Notes: generated by a model from the letters alone, not told the origin. 64,000 bases of DNA from Tanypteryx hageni (GCA_028673005.1 CM054113.1:71868500-71932499); one strand, 5' to 3'. Shown: positions 10,501 to 22,740, counted from the stretch's first letter. Numbers and translations are program-made.

Positions 10501-12462
10501 AGACTCCGTCCGACTTCTTCATTGAGAATTATTCCTGCGAGAAAATGAGATTTTTTTCTTCGACGGGAAAGTTCGGCGGACGCGCAGTAGAGTGGGTGGC
10601 TATCCTCTTCATGGTCGTATTTAGGTTCGCTTAATGTCCCGTGAAATTTTTGTTTTGTTTTTTTTTCCATTATGATCTTTTTTCTGATTTTTTTTGCTTT
10701 CACGTCTGACTTTAAGTGTGGCTCTAAAAACGGCCAGGAAATAGGTAGGGCGAATAATAACGATAAAACTTTCATCTCCGTAATTGATTACAAAACAAGA
10801 TGCTCTCGCGTTCTGCTTCGCTTGAAATTCTTAGTAATAATTCGTTCATGAATTTTGTTTAAACATTTAGTGATTGGCGAAGTATTTTGGGAAATGAATT
10901 GGGTATGTTGATCATGATGCCATCTTCTCAAAGAAAAACTCCTATCAATATTTCAATCGCGTGTTGTGTAGTTATAGTAGCACAGACAATCATAAATTAT
11001 TGATAACGTTTTGTTTGTGGAGATATTAGAATGGCTAAATATTGTGAGCGCTGTACTCATGTTATCATTATTATGTGATGTAATTGCTATTCCACTAAAA
11101 GAACAACTGTAAATTTCCTTGCGGATATCCATATTCACTTAATATTAGTAGTGGTTGATAAACATCTAGATCTTATATTCTAAATTTACATAATTCATAT
11201 ATGCATACAATAACGCAATTACTCATCAAAAATGACGGGCATGTATGCATTAAATATTAAGTTAAAATAAACTTTAAATAAAAAAATTGTGAATCCAACT
11301 TTTATATGCACTAAAAACTAAACAATACATAAAATTTACATAATTGAATGTTTTCAAAAGGAACAATAGTTTTAGGAGCCCAAAAGTAGTGTGTCAAAGA
11401 AATTTTAATGAAGATTTATTTTTTAAACACTACGCAAGACAAAATTTATTCTCTAAAACAATTTTAATTTTCTGGAATATTCAGTGATGTGAATTTTAGA
11501 TTTGTTTTTTACTTTTTAGTGCATATAAAATGTGATGTCATTATAATACATTTATATAAATTTTAGTTTTCTGTTTTTAGTTAAAGATTAAAAAGCTACT
11601 CTGCTTTCGCAGAAATTTTCCTCATAGACTTGCAAAAATTTAGCTATTTTAATCTCTATATCAGGCGTCATTAACACAATATCTACAAAAAACTGAATGT
11701 TCGTTTATATTCGTTACGTTCGTATTATTTAGCTTAACCAAAGTATTGTTTAAACTTCAAATCAACTTCGAAATTTCGTGAATATGTCGATAGATGCGAC
11801 GCGAAGTTATTATCCAAGTATGATTATACGCAGTTACACAAAACGGGCAACAATATAAATCACCTTGACGATGAAAGATTTTTTTTCGCGTTAAAAACAA
11901 ATTTGTTGGTCGATTCGACGAATATTCGAAAATCTATGGCAGGAAAACAAAATTTCATTCTTTAAGGCGTTGGTTTTTCAACTCTCGAACTTTTACGATG
12001 ATTCTAAGTAATTTTAATAAGCGAATGATATTGTGTACGCTCATCCCCGTGTTAATCAAATTAAGAAAATAAGCGCTCCTGAAATCGAACCCATTACTTC
12101 AATGTTGACGGCAAGCAGCTGCCAAGTAATTGGTGAAATTTTGATCGTAAAAGAGTGAGAGGTTTTCGATTTATAAGCGGTTTTATTTAACTTATATATT
12201 TAACTATATATTCCATAGGAAGAGATATCTCCCCTCTGTCTTGAAATAAAGGTAATGGGCATATTACTTCCACTACTTTATGTTATGATGTACCTAAGAT
12301 TTACCCAACCATTTCTTAGCTACGGAAGTTCTCTATTTAATTTATTATACAAATGCCACCAACTCTTTGGAAAATTCATTTCTTGAGTGCTACCTTGGAA
12401 GTTGTGTAGAAAATAACATAGCAAAACCATTCGAGAATGTTGCTAGCATTAGGCGAGGAATG
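10501..12462. other. AT-rich non-coding stretch
   Basis: No gene was recognised. It contains a short inverted repeat (11297-11531). On the minus strand near 12060-12135 there is an isolated B-box-like GGGTTCGATTTC that could be a decayed tRNA-derived SINE head. Confidence 0.45.
11297..11531. repeat. Small inverted-repeat element (possible MITE)
   Basis: TTTTATATGCACTAAAAACT at about 11299 reappears inverted near 11511-11531 as TTTTTAGTGCATATAAAA, separated by about 190 bp of AT-rich sequence. Arms are short, with no clear target duplication, so assignment to a MITE family is tentative. Confidence 0.4.
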
Positions 12463-12485
12463 CTGATGAAGACCTGAGTTCGAAA
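12463..12485 (+). other. Hammerhead-like core, degenerate
   Basis: CTGATGA at 12463-12469 is followed twelve bases later by GAAA at 12482-12485, the spacing expected of box 1 and box 2 of a hammerhead ribozyme. The intervening bases form only a weak GAC/GTT stem and the pair next to the core is A:C. Activity is unlikely. Confidence 0.25.
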
Positions 12486-13883
12486 GCTGCCACGAGAGCA
12501 GAAAGACCAGGTCACCCGGCTGTGCCCGTAGCACCGTGTAGTGATACTCTAGAATCCCTCGTTGAAGTCTCCTTACCGGAGATCGTAGAAGAGGTCAAAG
12601 AAGAGGCACGGGATGCGTAGGAGAGAACGGCAAATAAACATCCAACGCTGCGAATACCACGAGTAGCAATCGAGTCCCGCGTGAAAGTAAGAGAGAGAGA
12701 ATTAGATAAATAGGTAATGCGCCCCTCGCGAAGTCCGATCATTCCCGTGAGTGGGTTGCCGCACTTCTGCCGACCGAAGATCTTCCGCTAAAGGATAAGA
12801 AAGGAAGATCCTTGCCGGTTGGTTGGTGAAAGTGCCTCTTCTCTGCACAACTCCGAGGTTGCGTGGCGATTTTCGAGGGGAGTCGCGTTGCACTTCTATG
12901 CGTAAACAGGTAGGCGGCGGATTTGTCGACGCCCATGGTAAGAAGATACGTTTCGGTTCGTCCATGGGCTCTCGAAAGGATGGCGGGCTTCTATCTTCTT
13001 CTCCTCTCGAAGAGGTAATATTCAGCTTTAGCAAATAGTTGACTATGATCTCTTTGCGGGAGAGAAGAGATACGGCGAAGCCATTCGTCATGGAGAAAGG
13101 AGTAAAGGTGTATGCTACTAACTTATTTTTGGTCTGATAATCGCCTGATGTTTTGGACGTATTCCGCTGCCAGTGTATGGTGATTTCCAGATTATAGGCG
13201 TTGATGAATTGCAGCGGTGGTTGCCGTTGGTTGTGATGGAATGGGAACGGTCCCACGAAGGTTAGGAGGCTGAAGTTTCCTCTGTGCAATCAAGCTTCAG
13301 TGAACAGATATTACACTCATTTTTCTTTTTAAAATCGCGGCTATTAGACAAAATATTAGTCTTCTTTCTGTAAAATTGTATATCCAACTGCCATATGCTA
13401 GAATTGTGGTGTTAATATTTCCAGTAATATTGCATTACTGTTTGTTGTTGTAGAAAGGTTTACCATAAAAAGTTACGGGTAATATAAAATGTTCTTGACG
13501 ATGGAATTTATTTATGAGGACCATTAAATCATAGAGTAGTATTTATATTATATGGCAATAAAATCTTTGCCTTTAAAAAGTCTTTGCTTTACTGCATTAA
13601 TAGCTGTGCGTATTTAGGAAATTATTTATGGCTATGAAAAATAATAAATGAATAATAATTTTTCCTTTCTCATGTAGTAGTGAGCCTATACACATACGCA
13701 TATGTGATAGTTTGTAAAGTGGATTTTTTTTATTTGTAAACTTAATGCAATGGTTGGACACTTGATTAAATTACTTTGATTTTCAATGAATTCGTGGTTG
13801 TAAACAACAATTTGTTCAGATACGTTACACAACATTTCTCTTTTCCAAATTAAATTTGTCCCATAAAGATCATTAGTTAGTAG
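12486..13883. other. Non-coding stretch with an unsupported 195-codon antisense frame
   Basis: A minus-strand frame at 12702-13289 (195 codons) and shorter overlapping frames cover a moderate-GC segment with many CpG and TCG sites. The translation has no recognisable domain, signal peptide or repeat. From 13290 onward the sequence is AT-rich and empty. Confidence 0.35.
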
Positions 13884-14846
13884 TAGGGTTTCCAGTTAGC
13901 AGGAATTTTCGCTAACCAGTTTTTGGTTAAAAGATCATCAGCTAACCGGTTAACCGGTAAAAATAGAAACCCTCAATCAATTTTTAGACTCATTTAAATA
14001 AAAACTGCTTCGTTTTTGCTGCAAATAAATTTTTTTAGAAATTGAAGCTCATTCCGTGTTTAGTTTAACATCATTTTGAACGGAATACTTGAAAGAAAAA
14101 CAAGTCATTTTATAGTATTTAAAAATAGAGCTTTATAAATAAACGACATTCAATATTTCGTAAGTACAAAAAAATATTTTTGTACAAAAGCAATAAGGTA
14201 TGCAAGAAAAAAATATTTATTGATGCTTAAAAAATAATATTTCAGGAATACCAGAGCACAAAGTGTTTCTTATTTCATAGAACTACGAATTTCGGTCGAA
14301 AAGTTATTGGTCAAAGAAAAAAACTCATTCACTGACTGTAGAAGTAGGCTGAATACTTGCAATTGTGTTGAAAAGGTTCTCCAATTGACAGTCAAAAGTC
14401 AACTGGAAGCTGGAGACGGCGATACAAGCCGATGAGTGGAAAACGCCGCGAACGTAGCGGAAATTCCCGCCTTAACCTTGACTATTCTTAGCTCACTACT
14501 AACCCACCAGTCCCGTGATGTACTAAAAAACAAATAAACGATCTTAAAAATACTTTTTAGTTGTTTCCCTAAAAATCCATTCCAACAGTTCACAAATCCT
14601 GGTGTTTTGAATTATTTTTTGTTTTTTTTTAATGAAATAACATAGACCTGGAGGGGTCCTCTAAGAATGCCTATTTATTAGCACAAATTCTTTTCACTCG
14701 GATTTTAAAAACTGATTATGACAAGCAACTTTTCTTCCTTTAAAAAATTCGGCTAATCGAACACAATTAACCGGTTAACGAATAGTAAGAAAATTCGAAA
14801 AATAACCTGTTAACTGAGTACGGTAAAAACCTGTTTGGAAGCCCTA
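13884..14846. mobile_element. Non-autonomous hAT-type element with 8-bp target duplication
   Basis: The left end reads TAGGGTTTCC and the right end, reversed, TAGGGCTTCC. The flanking 8 bp are GTTAGTAG on the left and GTTGGTAG on the right, seven of eight identical, which fits hAT transposition. Just inside both ends are copies of GGTTAACCGG-type motifs (13940-13955 and 14765-14780), resembling subterminal transposase-binding repeats. The 963-bp interior is AT-rich; a 64-codon minus-strand frame at 14399-14593 has no domain I recognise. The short terminal repeats and a single mismatch in the duplication suggest moderate age. Confidence 0.65.
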
Positions 14847-16170
14847 GTTGGTAGTATGTTATTATTTTGAAAAATATTTCAAAGTTAAGTTCTGCAGATG
14901 TAACAGAGCGGTATTTACTTATCACTCAAGGATATTGATTCCTAATCTTACCATGCGGTCGAGAAAATTAAAATTTTTGATCAACCGATCATCTGATTTA
15001 TTAATTACTAGTGTAAATGCCCGTTGAAATTCACCGTGAAAATTGGAACTTACTTACTTATATATTCAAATATATTGGAAGGAAGTGAGCTAAATCTGAC
15101 GAACATTTGATAAGATAGATGAACAGGTTTTCACTTGAATATATTTTTTGATATTTAATAGTAAGACAATAAGAGTGTACAGTTTTTTAACTAAGTTAAC
15201 AACATCTTTAACGTTTTATTCCGAAAAGATAGCTATTATGGACTCACCAGATATGTTGATTTTCTATATGAACAACAATGCTGTCGATCGCCAAGGGAAC
15301 GTTTCAATAAAAATGCAAAATTTTGACAAATTTTCGAATATTTTAGTTTAATGTGAGCAAATTCGATTCGAAGATAAAAATCGACGATAAGAATAAAAAT
15401 TTTCATTTAATTTCCTTTAAAATGGTTCTTATTTGAAGATCGTGTGTTAATTATTTCTAATTTAATTTTGCAAAAGAAAATAAGTCTGCAAGTGTGACAG
15501 AGGTATATTTAAGATTCCTTTTATGGGAAATCCCATATAGCGTTCCAACCAACCAACAGATTAAGGCTTTTATTAATAGTTTATAATAATAATTTAGGAA
15601 TATGGGAATATTTTCTGTCTATAGTTGTATTTGCAGAACGTAATGTAAAGTAATGGCAAAATTACTTATTTCCTAGTATACATATGATACGACTCACTAC
15701 ACTTGCACAGGGTGTATAAACAAAACACAAATACTAATTGTAAGTATCAAAGCCCTATTCGAAAACACAACCTTGGCACTCAGATGCAGGAATTCCTCAC
15801 ACCGAGGATCGCTAAAAACTATAAAAAGAAACCTCGAGCGTAAAATCGTGCGAGTTTTCGCTTTAAATGGTGATTCCTAAGCGAAGAGATCCTTACTTTT
15901 ATTGCGTCCCAAAAACTTCTGCGTGAAATACTCAAGCGAAAAAAGGCGTAAGGTTCGCAATGGAAGTGAAAAGCGCCTCCATAAACTCCTTGGAAACGGG
16001 GACCGGCGTGCGTATCTCTCCCTTCCGAACTCGACAATTAATTCTTCCGCTTGGTATCCCGAAGGAGCTGAAGCCTTACACCTGCAACTTTGCAAAACGC
16101 TTCGATTGGATACTTCTTTTTCTTTCCGACCCGACGCCGTCAGGTGGCCCACCTTTACCTCCGAACACGC
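14847..16170. other. AT-rich non-coding stretch
   Basis: The largest frame, 15148-15351, shows no recognisable motif. From about 15780 the sequence is more balanced in composition but without supported features. Confidence 0.5.
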
Positions 16171-16208
16171 ACACACACACACACACACACACGCGTGCGT
16201 GTGTGTGT
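16171..16208. repeat. Palindromic (AC)n / (GT)n microsatellite
   Basis: A run of AC dinucleotides passes through ACGCGT into a run of GT, so the two halves are complementary on the same strand and can fold back. Frames of the type His-Thr-His-Thr here are artefacts. Confidence 0.9.
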
Positions 16209-16451
16209 AAGGTATGCAGTTCAAGTCTCGGGCTTGCCGAGTGAAGGAAAAAAGTCCTAATTTTCTCGTTCTCCCATTTTTATTTTGCAAGAGGGCGTCG
16301 AGTCTCTCACTTGCCGATGTTTGCGTAGTTAATGCCTCCCGGTGTACACATACACATTACCGTATGGATACAAGGCGGGTGCGCGGAAAACGGCCCGAAT
16401 TTTCGCCACGTAGTGTTTACGTCGTACACCTGTGCTCTTTTCGATACTTTT
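16209..16451. other. Short mixed-composition linker
   Basis: No supported feature lies between the microsatellite and the purine tract. Confidence 0.5.
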
Positions 16452-16870
16452 AGAGCGGAAGAGAAAGATAAGTGGAAGGTTTAAGGTATATAACGCAATG
16501 CGATGCGATGTTTTTGTGCGTGCGCGTCAGCACAATAAACGAATTGAAAAGGAGAAAAAGGAATCGGTATAAAAAGAAGTGGGAGAGGAAAAAAGAAAGG
16601 GGAATTTTAATTGCAGGAAGGGGTTTTTTTAAGAAGAAAATACGTGGTAATGAGCTGGGAGAGAGTAGGAAAAAAGACAAGGAGGATCGAGGAGGAAAAA
16701 GTACGTTATAGGTTGGGTGAGGGGAATGAGTGGAAGAAGGAATGAAAAGAGGAAGTAGAAACAATAGGTGAAAGGGTGAACAGAAAGGTGGAGGAGAAAG
16801 AGGGTGGGGAAGGATGAGGGAGAAAGAAAATGGAAAGGAGACAGTAGGAAGCAATGGAAGATTATAAGAG
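16452..16870. repeat. Purine-rich tract
   Basis: About 400 bp of A/G-dominated plus strand. The minus-strand 134-codon Ser/Leu/Phe/Pro frame is a by-product. Confidence 0.75.
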
Positions 16871-16994
16871 GTTTTTTAAAACAGGTAAGAGGAAAATGTG
16901 TACGAGGGAGCCCTATGAAAAACCGAACCGATATGTAATCGAAAAAGCAAAGATGAGATTGAACTAGAGGAAGGAAACACCAAAGAAGATTGTT

Positions 16995-17110
16995 TGTTTT
17001 CTTTATAATCTACCACTGGCGAATCACCGCTGATGACGACTGCTTTGCAGCCGAAATTCGTATCTGGTTTTCCTAACTTTATTGCGGCTACTGTATAAAC
17101 ATAGTTTGCC
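16995..17110 (+). ncRNA. Hammerhead-like motif in a repeat shared with 19140-19260
   Basis: CTGATGA (17030-17036) is followed by a hairpin with stem CTGC/GCAG and then GAAA (17053-17056). The segment after GAAA ends in an ATC that could act as the cleavage triplet, and ACCG before the core can pair with TGGT after it to give a four-pair stem I. One extra base lies between the core and stem II compared with a canonical hammerhead. The segment aligns with 19181-19235 (shared GCCGAAAT, CATC or TATC, GTTTTCC.AACT), showing it is an interspersed repeat. Penelope-like retroelements are known to carry hammerhead motifs; membership here is inferred. Confidence 0.4.
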
Positions 17111-17414
17111 ACTTTTATATCAGCCATAAGGTGAGATCGGTAATTCTCTTTTAAACCAAATGGGAGAAAAATAACTTGGTAAATAAAGCATCCACCGATG
17201 AGATTTGCGAATTCATTATAATTCCTTTGTTTTTATGGATTTCCACAAAATTATGGCTCATTCTAATGAGAGAATGGATTAACTCTTTATACGAAACAAC
17301 AAGACAAACAAGTATGATACGCTTGCTAAAGTAAGAGGCAGAAGCACGTTTTTTTTACAAATTTTCAGGGATCTGGTTTGCTTCTCCTTTTGGGGAGGGG
17401 ATAACCTGTACAGT

Positions 17415-17745
17415 AGCTTGTCTACAATAACATTTCAAAGTTTTGAACTTTTATGAGTTTTAAGTCATCTAGCGGAAAATTTATGAACTACGTGAAAATC
17501 CATTCATTGGAAAATTCCTAGGTTGATAAGAGCTGTCTACTCCAAAAAGAATTTTCCTAATATTCCCAGCGGTTTTGCTACAATACCATTTAAAACTTTT
17601 AAATTTCCCGAATTTGAAGTTACCTAGCGGAAAATATATGGACTATGTACTTGGAAAATCCAATTGGTGGAAATGTATAGATAAGAACTATCAAATTCAA
17701 AAAGAAATTTCCAAAATATCTCTTTAAACAAAAAAGTTGATTGTC
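17415..17745. repeat. Diverged tandem repeat, about 158-bp period
   Basis: CTACAATAACATTT at about 17421 is matched by CTACAATACCATTT at about 17579. Later blocks also correspond: CTAGCGGAAAAT, TATGAACTA/TATGGACTA, and TTGGAAAAT. The two units differ at many sites and by small indels. Confidence 0.6.
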
Positions 17746-17825
17746 CACATACGAATAGACGAACGGACATACAGTGATCACATAAGCATATTCTTCTTTC
17801 AAGAAAATATGCTAAAACGGATTAG

Positions 17826-18725
17826 AAGCTAGCGAAAAGATAAAGAATAAAGAGGGAAGGATAAAGTGCAGAGACGATAGCGAGAGAACGGCACGTAAAA
17901 TGTGGATTGGAGAGTTAGAGAGAGGGGGAAGAGAAATACAAGGAGCGAGATTGGGAGGAAGTCGCGGGTGAAAGAATGGTAGTAGGAGGGGAGCTGAGGA
18001 GCGGAGGTGGGAGAAGAGATAGAGGGCGGAGTGCGCGGATAGATAGGGAGAAGGGATGAAAAGGGGACAGAGAGGCAAAAAGGGACCGCCGAGGAATGCG
18101 ACTGAGCGGTCTCAAGCGGCGAAAAGCAAGCCTAAGTCGTCACATGTGAAAAAGAGTGACATTCGCCGATAACTCGTAAAGCCGGCGTGGGCGGGATGAA
18201 AGGAAGGAACGAAAGGGGCATGGGGGTTAGAATGGGTTTGGGAGGCGTGGGCGGGATAAGAGGAAGGGACGGGTAGGAGGAAGGTGGGGGTTAGGATGAG
18301 TTTGAGGCCGAAAGGATGCGGAAAAGTCTCCGGGAGGGAGATGGAAGAGAGTCGGAGAAGATAGATAATGGGAGGGAATTAAGAGTAGGGAGTGAGATGG
18401 CAGGTGGTTGCGGACAAGGAGGGAGGAGGAGAGAGAAGAGGATCAAAAGGAATGGGAGGAGGGTGCGGGAAGAGAAAAGAGGGACGGTGGGAGGAAGAGC
18501 GGCAAGGAATTAGTATGGGATGGGAAAGAGTGAGGAGAGATTAGAGATAAGATCGGAAGACGAGAGGACGGAAGAAACGCCAATCGCCTTTATTGGGGGC
18601 GAGATTGGGACAGTGACGTCCCTAGAGAGAAAGAGAGGAAAAGTCAGAGAAGGAGAGAGGTTACTGGAAATTGCAAGAGAAGAAAGAATTATCGAAATAA
18701 AATTGATGAAACATTAGGAGCTGGA
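17826..18725. repeat. Long purine-rich tract
   Basis: About 900 bp in which A and G dominate the plus strand (GAGAGAG, GGAAGG, GGGAGG). Frames rich in Arg/Glu/Gly on the plus strand and Ser/Leu/Pro on the minus strand result from this bias. It is among the longest such tracts in the window. Confidence 0.8.
18184..18306. repeat. Imperfect 60-bp tandem duplication inside the purine tract
   Basis: GGCGTGGGCGGGAT at 18184 recurs at 18244, and GGGGGTTAG followed by ATG.GTTTG closes both units. Confidence 0.65.
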
Positions 18726-19139
18726 TAAGAGAGGAGACGGAGTGAAATATTATAGTGAGGGGAATTTGGGTCATTAAGAATGTTTCCTGCAAATTCCGTT
18801 CCATAGATTTGGGGAAATGGTTCACTTTTTTGTCAAATTATATTGTTTACCTCGGATTTATTTTTAAAATAATACCCACGAATGGATCTGGAATGAAAAA
18901 CAATCAGTACGTATGTTTCATATCGCAAAATGAGGAAGGTGCGTGGCGTAGTTCGACTCGTGGTTATGAATCTCTCAAAATAATTTGGCACTGTTATCAC
19001 TTTAATAAATTTTTATGCAGTACCTACAATAATAGTACTACAGAAGTTTTAATATTAGTAGATTTTGATATATTAGATAGCCGTATTAGCCATAAAAAGT
19101 AAAGGAAAACGAGATGCGCATCTCGGCCACAAAGAAGTT
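18726..19139. other. AT-rich stretch with an unsupported 115-codon frame
   Basis: A plus-strand frame at 18755-19102 is open for 115 codons in AT-rich sequence. The translation shows no recognisable domain. It could be chance or a repeat fragment. Confidence 0.35.
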
Positions 19140-19260
19140 GTCATCATTGGAGATTTATTTTTAGAATCAAGTATTTGCCACTGATGATAGCTATCTTTCA
19201 GCCGAAATATTCATCTTGTTTTCCCAACTAATGAATGATTATTGCATCTACCAATTTATG
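19140..19260 (+). ncRNA. Hammerhead-like motif, second copy of the 17-kb repeat
   Basis: CTGATGA (19181-19187) is followed by a short hairpin (GCT/AGC) and CGAAA (19203-19207), then TATTCATC and TTGTTTTCCCAAC. It aligns with the copy at 17030 but stem II is shorter and stem I pairing around GCCA is imperfect. Like that copy it has an extra base between the core and stem II. I infer a relic of a Penelope-like or other ribozyme-bearing repeat; no reverse transcriptase is present nearby. Confidence 0.4.
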
Positions 19261-20253
19261 TTGAATTCTATTTAAAAGAAGGAAGGAAACTACAATAATT
19301 TCACGTTTATTTCTACTGATATTTATAAACTAGAACGTTTCAGTTTCTTTTATTTGCCTCTGTGAATTGTATTAACATCTTAAAATTTTAATTTCTTCTA
19401 TTTTAATAAAATCATGAATCTTTAAAACTTAACCACATCCCATACTTTTTAGGAACATCTTTCATTTAATAATCAATTACATAATTAGATATTTCTTAAT
19501 TGTACGACCCATTATTTAAATGCTTTACACGGAAATGAAATTGTTCAGAGCGTGTTTACTCTCATCGGTAATTGCCTCACGACACGACTTCATTCGGCCG
19601 TTCCTTCGATATTTCTAGCCAAGAAAAGTGGCTACGCTACTAAAGTTTGCTAAAAATGTTCTCGATCGAACGCGAGATAGGAACGGAAGATAAATAAACT
19701 GATCGACAAATAGGATAGTTGAAAAACAGATGCGTGATCAGAGCCATCTATCGCTTTTTTCCCGAAGGTAAAGCTTTCCGGAATTTATCGCGGAGATTAA
19801 GATCGAACCAGTTCCCGCATAAATTGGCACAGGCGATAAGCGAGTATCCAATCTTCAGATACATGCCTCTCGCGGCGCATACCAACCGAGTTTCGTAAAC
19901 GGAAACAGAAGAAATTAAAACTATCGACGGATGGGCTTTGTGAGTTACGCACCTTCCTAAAAGTTTTAGTGATACTAAAACCTCTTGCTACCGTGCCAAT
20001 TATAAGTCCCCCTCTCCCACCTGATCTAAATCGTTGATCTGTTTATGCTACTGTAGTTTTTTTTAGTGAGGCATAAGGCATTTTTAAAGACATTCCTGTG
20101 TTTTATTTTATTGAAATTGTTAAACGAATTTCACTGAAGTAGCCGATATTTGATGGAACTCCATGATAGGATAATAGGTGTAGTTTCGATTAAAAATAAA
20201 TTGCACAGGTTGTTATAGAACTTGTACTAATTCCAAAAAAACTAAATTACATG
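19261..20253. other. Non-coding stretch
   Basis: AT-rich to 19550, then mixed composition. No gene or repeat was recognised. Confidence 0.5.
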
Positions 20254-20290
20254 ACCGATTTCGGCCAATGGCCGTCATCTTCAATTGATT
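20254..20290 (-). other. Hairpin-GAAA motif related to hammerhead-like repeats
   Basis: On the minus strand TTGAAGATGA is followed by a GGCC/GGCC hairpin, then CGAAATCGGTCAT. This resembles a motif class (GATGA, hairpin, CGAAACCGGTC) that I associate with retroelement ends. The box CTGATGA is altered, so it is not a canonical hammerhead. Confidence 0.35.
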
Positions 20291-20586
20291 ATTTAGCGTC
20301 GGTTGTGAAATGATAAATATCAACGAAAATAAGATTGTAACCAAATAAAATCTGTATTAAGTGATCAAAAGATAATCGACCATAAACCAACGTGCTATGA
20401 CTTAAACATTGATATCATCAAAGCATGAAATCACTTGAATAGCTGCCTACAAAACTGCTAGCGAACATAGTTCTAAAAAAATCCATTTAATCCACTTTAT
20501 AACACTAGAACAATGTAAATCTTACGTTGATATACTCAAAGGCATACTTTAGTGTGCAAGAATTGATGGAAAACAGGTGAGTATTT

Positions 20587-20664
20587 AGCCTTTACCGACA
20601 ATCGATCCCGGCTTTTCCACCTGCCGGACTCGAGAATATCCGAGTTCGATTTCCGGTCAAGGCA
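20587..20664 (+). pseudogene. tRNA-like SINE head, degenerate
   Basis: The segment opens AGCCTTT and ends AAGGCA, which can pair as an acceptor arm, and contains GAGTTCGATTTCCGG, a B-box-bearing T arm. It is followed by AATTTTTCTCC, similar to the T-run and CTC after the tRNA-like copies near 1.1-1.4 kb. The D and anticodon arms are poorly formed. A decayed tRNA-derived repeat is the likeliest reading. Confidence 0.35.
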
Positions 20665-22561
20665 GAATTTTTCTCCTACTTTCCATCAACTCTTGCAATC
20701 AAAATAATCGCCAATTTCTGAGAAAATAAAAAAACTTTTACAAATGTTTAATTAATATAAAAATATAAAAAGTGTTTCATGTTTGATTTTTTATAACTGT
20801 TTTCAAGCGCTCTATGATGCAATAAATCACAGATTATCAGTATTTTTATATTTCAATTACGTAACATGGTAAAGTATGTGGTTTAACACGATACTCGTGA
20901 GTTTTATATTCATTGTGAGAATATCTCCATCAACGACAACAATAGTTGTTTATACATACAGTACTTCTCTTTCTTTCTCTTTACAAAACGTGGCCTACCA
21001 TAAAATCACGACCTCAAGCTATTGCTAAGTAATTGCGTTGTGTTGTCACAATCCTTCCTGACTCGGCGCGGCTGTGAAGAAATTTCCCTCGCGTAGGCGA
21101 GTCGCTCCTTTACATTTATTTGCAACCTTTATTCCTCGCCAAATAAAGCGGCGCTGGATGCTTCATAAGTTTTCCATTTCGCGAAATGATGCGCGAAACG
21201 GATTTTTATGACCTTTGACACACATTTCGCGAGCCGCTTTCCTCGTGAACAAAATAAAACTTTTTTGTCAAGTGTTAGCATCACACTTTGATCCCTTAAG
21301 TAAGATTATAAAATTCAGTCTTGCGAAATTGGTTTTTAAAATGAAGCATTGGGATTATTTAGGTTTTACGTGTTTGATATGTAACTATTTAGGCATTAGC
21401 CGCCATAAGTAGGAGCATGAAAATAAATTTTAACGATGTGACTTATTTATGAACGAAACAATTCTTTTATAATCCAAATATTTTACGCCATTGAGTAATC
21501 TTACACACGTGGTCTCATATTTTTATCTTTCCATAGAACGCTTTTTTTGCTCTATCGACCCGAAGACCATATCAGTCTAAGATATTTAAAGCATTTAAAA
21601 CACCGTGAATTAAACTCTTCCTTTCTCAGCGGAATTGGCAGAAACGCAATGCACGCTTACAAACCAAAGGCACGGAGATACTACGAATAATTAAGCGTGG
21701 GAAAACGCCATACGTTTGTCCACTTGCGGTTCGGACTAATCGGCGACCTATGTAGAAAGAGCGGGAAGGAGGAAATCCGAGATGTAGAGATGAGATAGCG
21801 TCCAAGGGACTAAGGGAGGCAGGAGTGTTCAGGGTTGGGTAAGGGAATCTGCCTTGCGGTTGCTTGAATAAGCAGATTATCTCTATTGATATGGCGGACA
21901 GCTAATCAGTGAAGGCCCCTTACCCGCTGCTTCCATCTGGTGGCCGTTTCCAGAAATGGTCATCTGAACTTGTAAAGGAGAAGGGCGCTCCGAAGAACCG
22001 TCCTTTTCTTTCTCCTTATAACTTCACCCTTCAACCTCCTTACACCCTCGTCTCTCCCCTCCAAACCTTTCTGGGTCCTTTCTGCTTCTCTCTTTCTGTT
22101 CAATCGAAGCACTTTAAAAGCTATTCAGTCTCTTCTCTTTCCTCAGCCTCTCTGTTCACAATCCCATTTCGCATGTACCGATTACATCCTCCAGCCACTC
22201 TTCCGTAGCTTACATTTTTCCCCGTAGCGATTAATCACACGAAAGAGAGTCTCTTTATCCGAAACGTTCCAAGAGGCCGCCGGTCATTTTGGATACGGTG
22301 GCGGCACTTCAAGTTTTTGCTCGTTCCTCTGCCAGCTGTGGCGGAGGCGTGAAAGTGTTGCGACGCCCAAGTTCAGAGGTCATAGTGTTTTTATTTATAT
22401 TTTTGGATTTTTTGTCAGCCTTTGTAAAGTGGCATTGTTGACTCTTTCACGACCGATATATTCCTTTCTGTTAACGTTTCTATTTTTCTTTCAATTAGAA
22501 GTAGCAATTTTTGCCGAGTAATCATTTCCGTTCTAGGCTTACGGAAATATAAAGTGATGGG
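20665..22561. other. Non-coding stretch with a pyrimidine-rich segment
   Basis: No supported gene. 21980-22210 is pyrimidine-rich, which explains the 99-codon frame at 21909-22208. Confidence 0.45.
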
Positions 22562-22563
22562 TA

Positions 22564-22740
22564 CAGTGTGACCTCGATTAACGTCGTTAATTCGTTCCAG
22601 AAAATCGAGACTTAGAGCGATACAACGTTAAATTAATCAATATTTCCCATGAGAACCCATTTTATACATTATAATTTGTTCCAAAACCTCGGGTTCAAAA
22701 TCTCTTGAAACACAAAAAGACGTTAAATACCGTATTTTAC
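22564..22740 (+). repeat. Left pogo-like terminal repeat
   Basis: Immediately after a TA dinucleotide (22562-22563) comes CAGTGTGACCTCGATTAACG. The same sequence occurs inverted at 29178-29199 with 20 of 22 positions identical. The CAGTG...CCTCG...TTAACG pattern and TA target are typical of pogo/Tigger elements. No transposase coding was found next to it. Confidence 0.55.

Noticed and set aside
12060..12135. Minus-strand B-box-like sequence GGGTTCGATTTC
   Set aside because: No convincing arms around it; too short to call a tRNA or a SINE copy.
12702..13289. 195-codon antisense frame
   Set aside because: No domain, no signal peptide, and other frames are open on both strands over the same moderate-GC segment. 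Kept only as a note.
16876..17127. 83-codon minus-strand frame over the hammerhead-like repeat
   Set aside because: It lies across a repeat with another copy at 19 kb where the frame is not kept, so coding constraint is unlikely.
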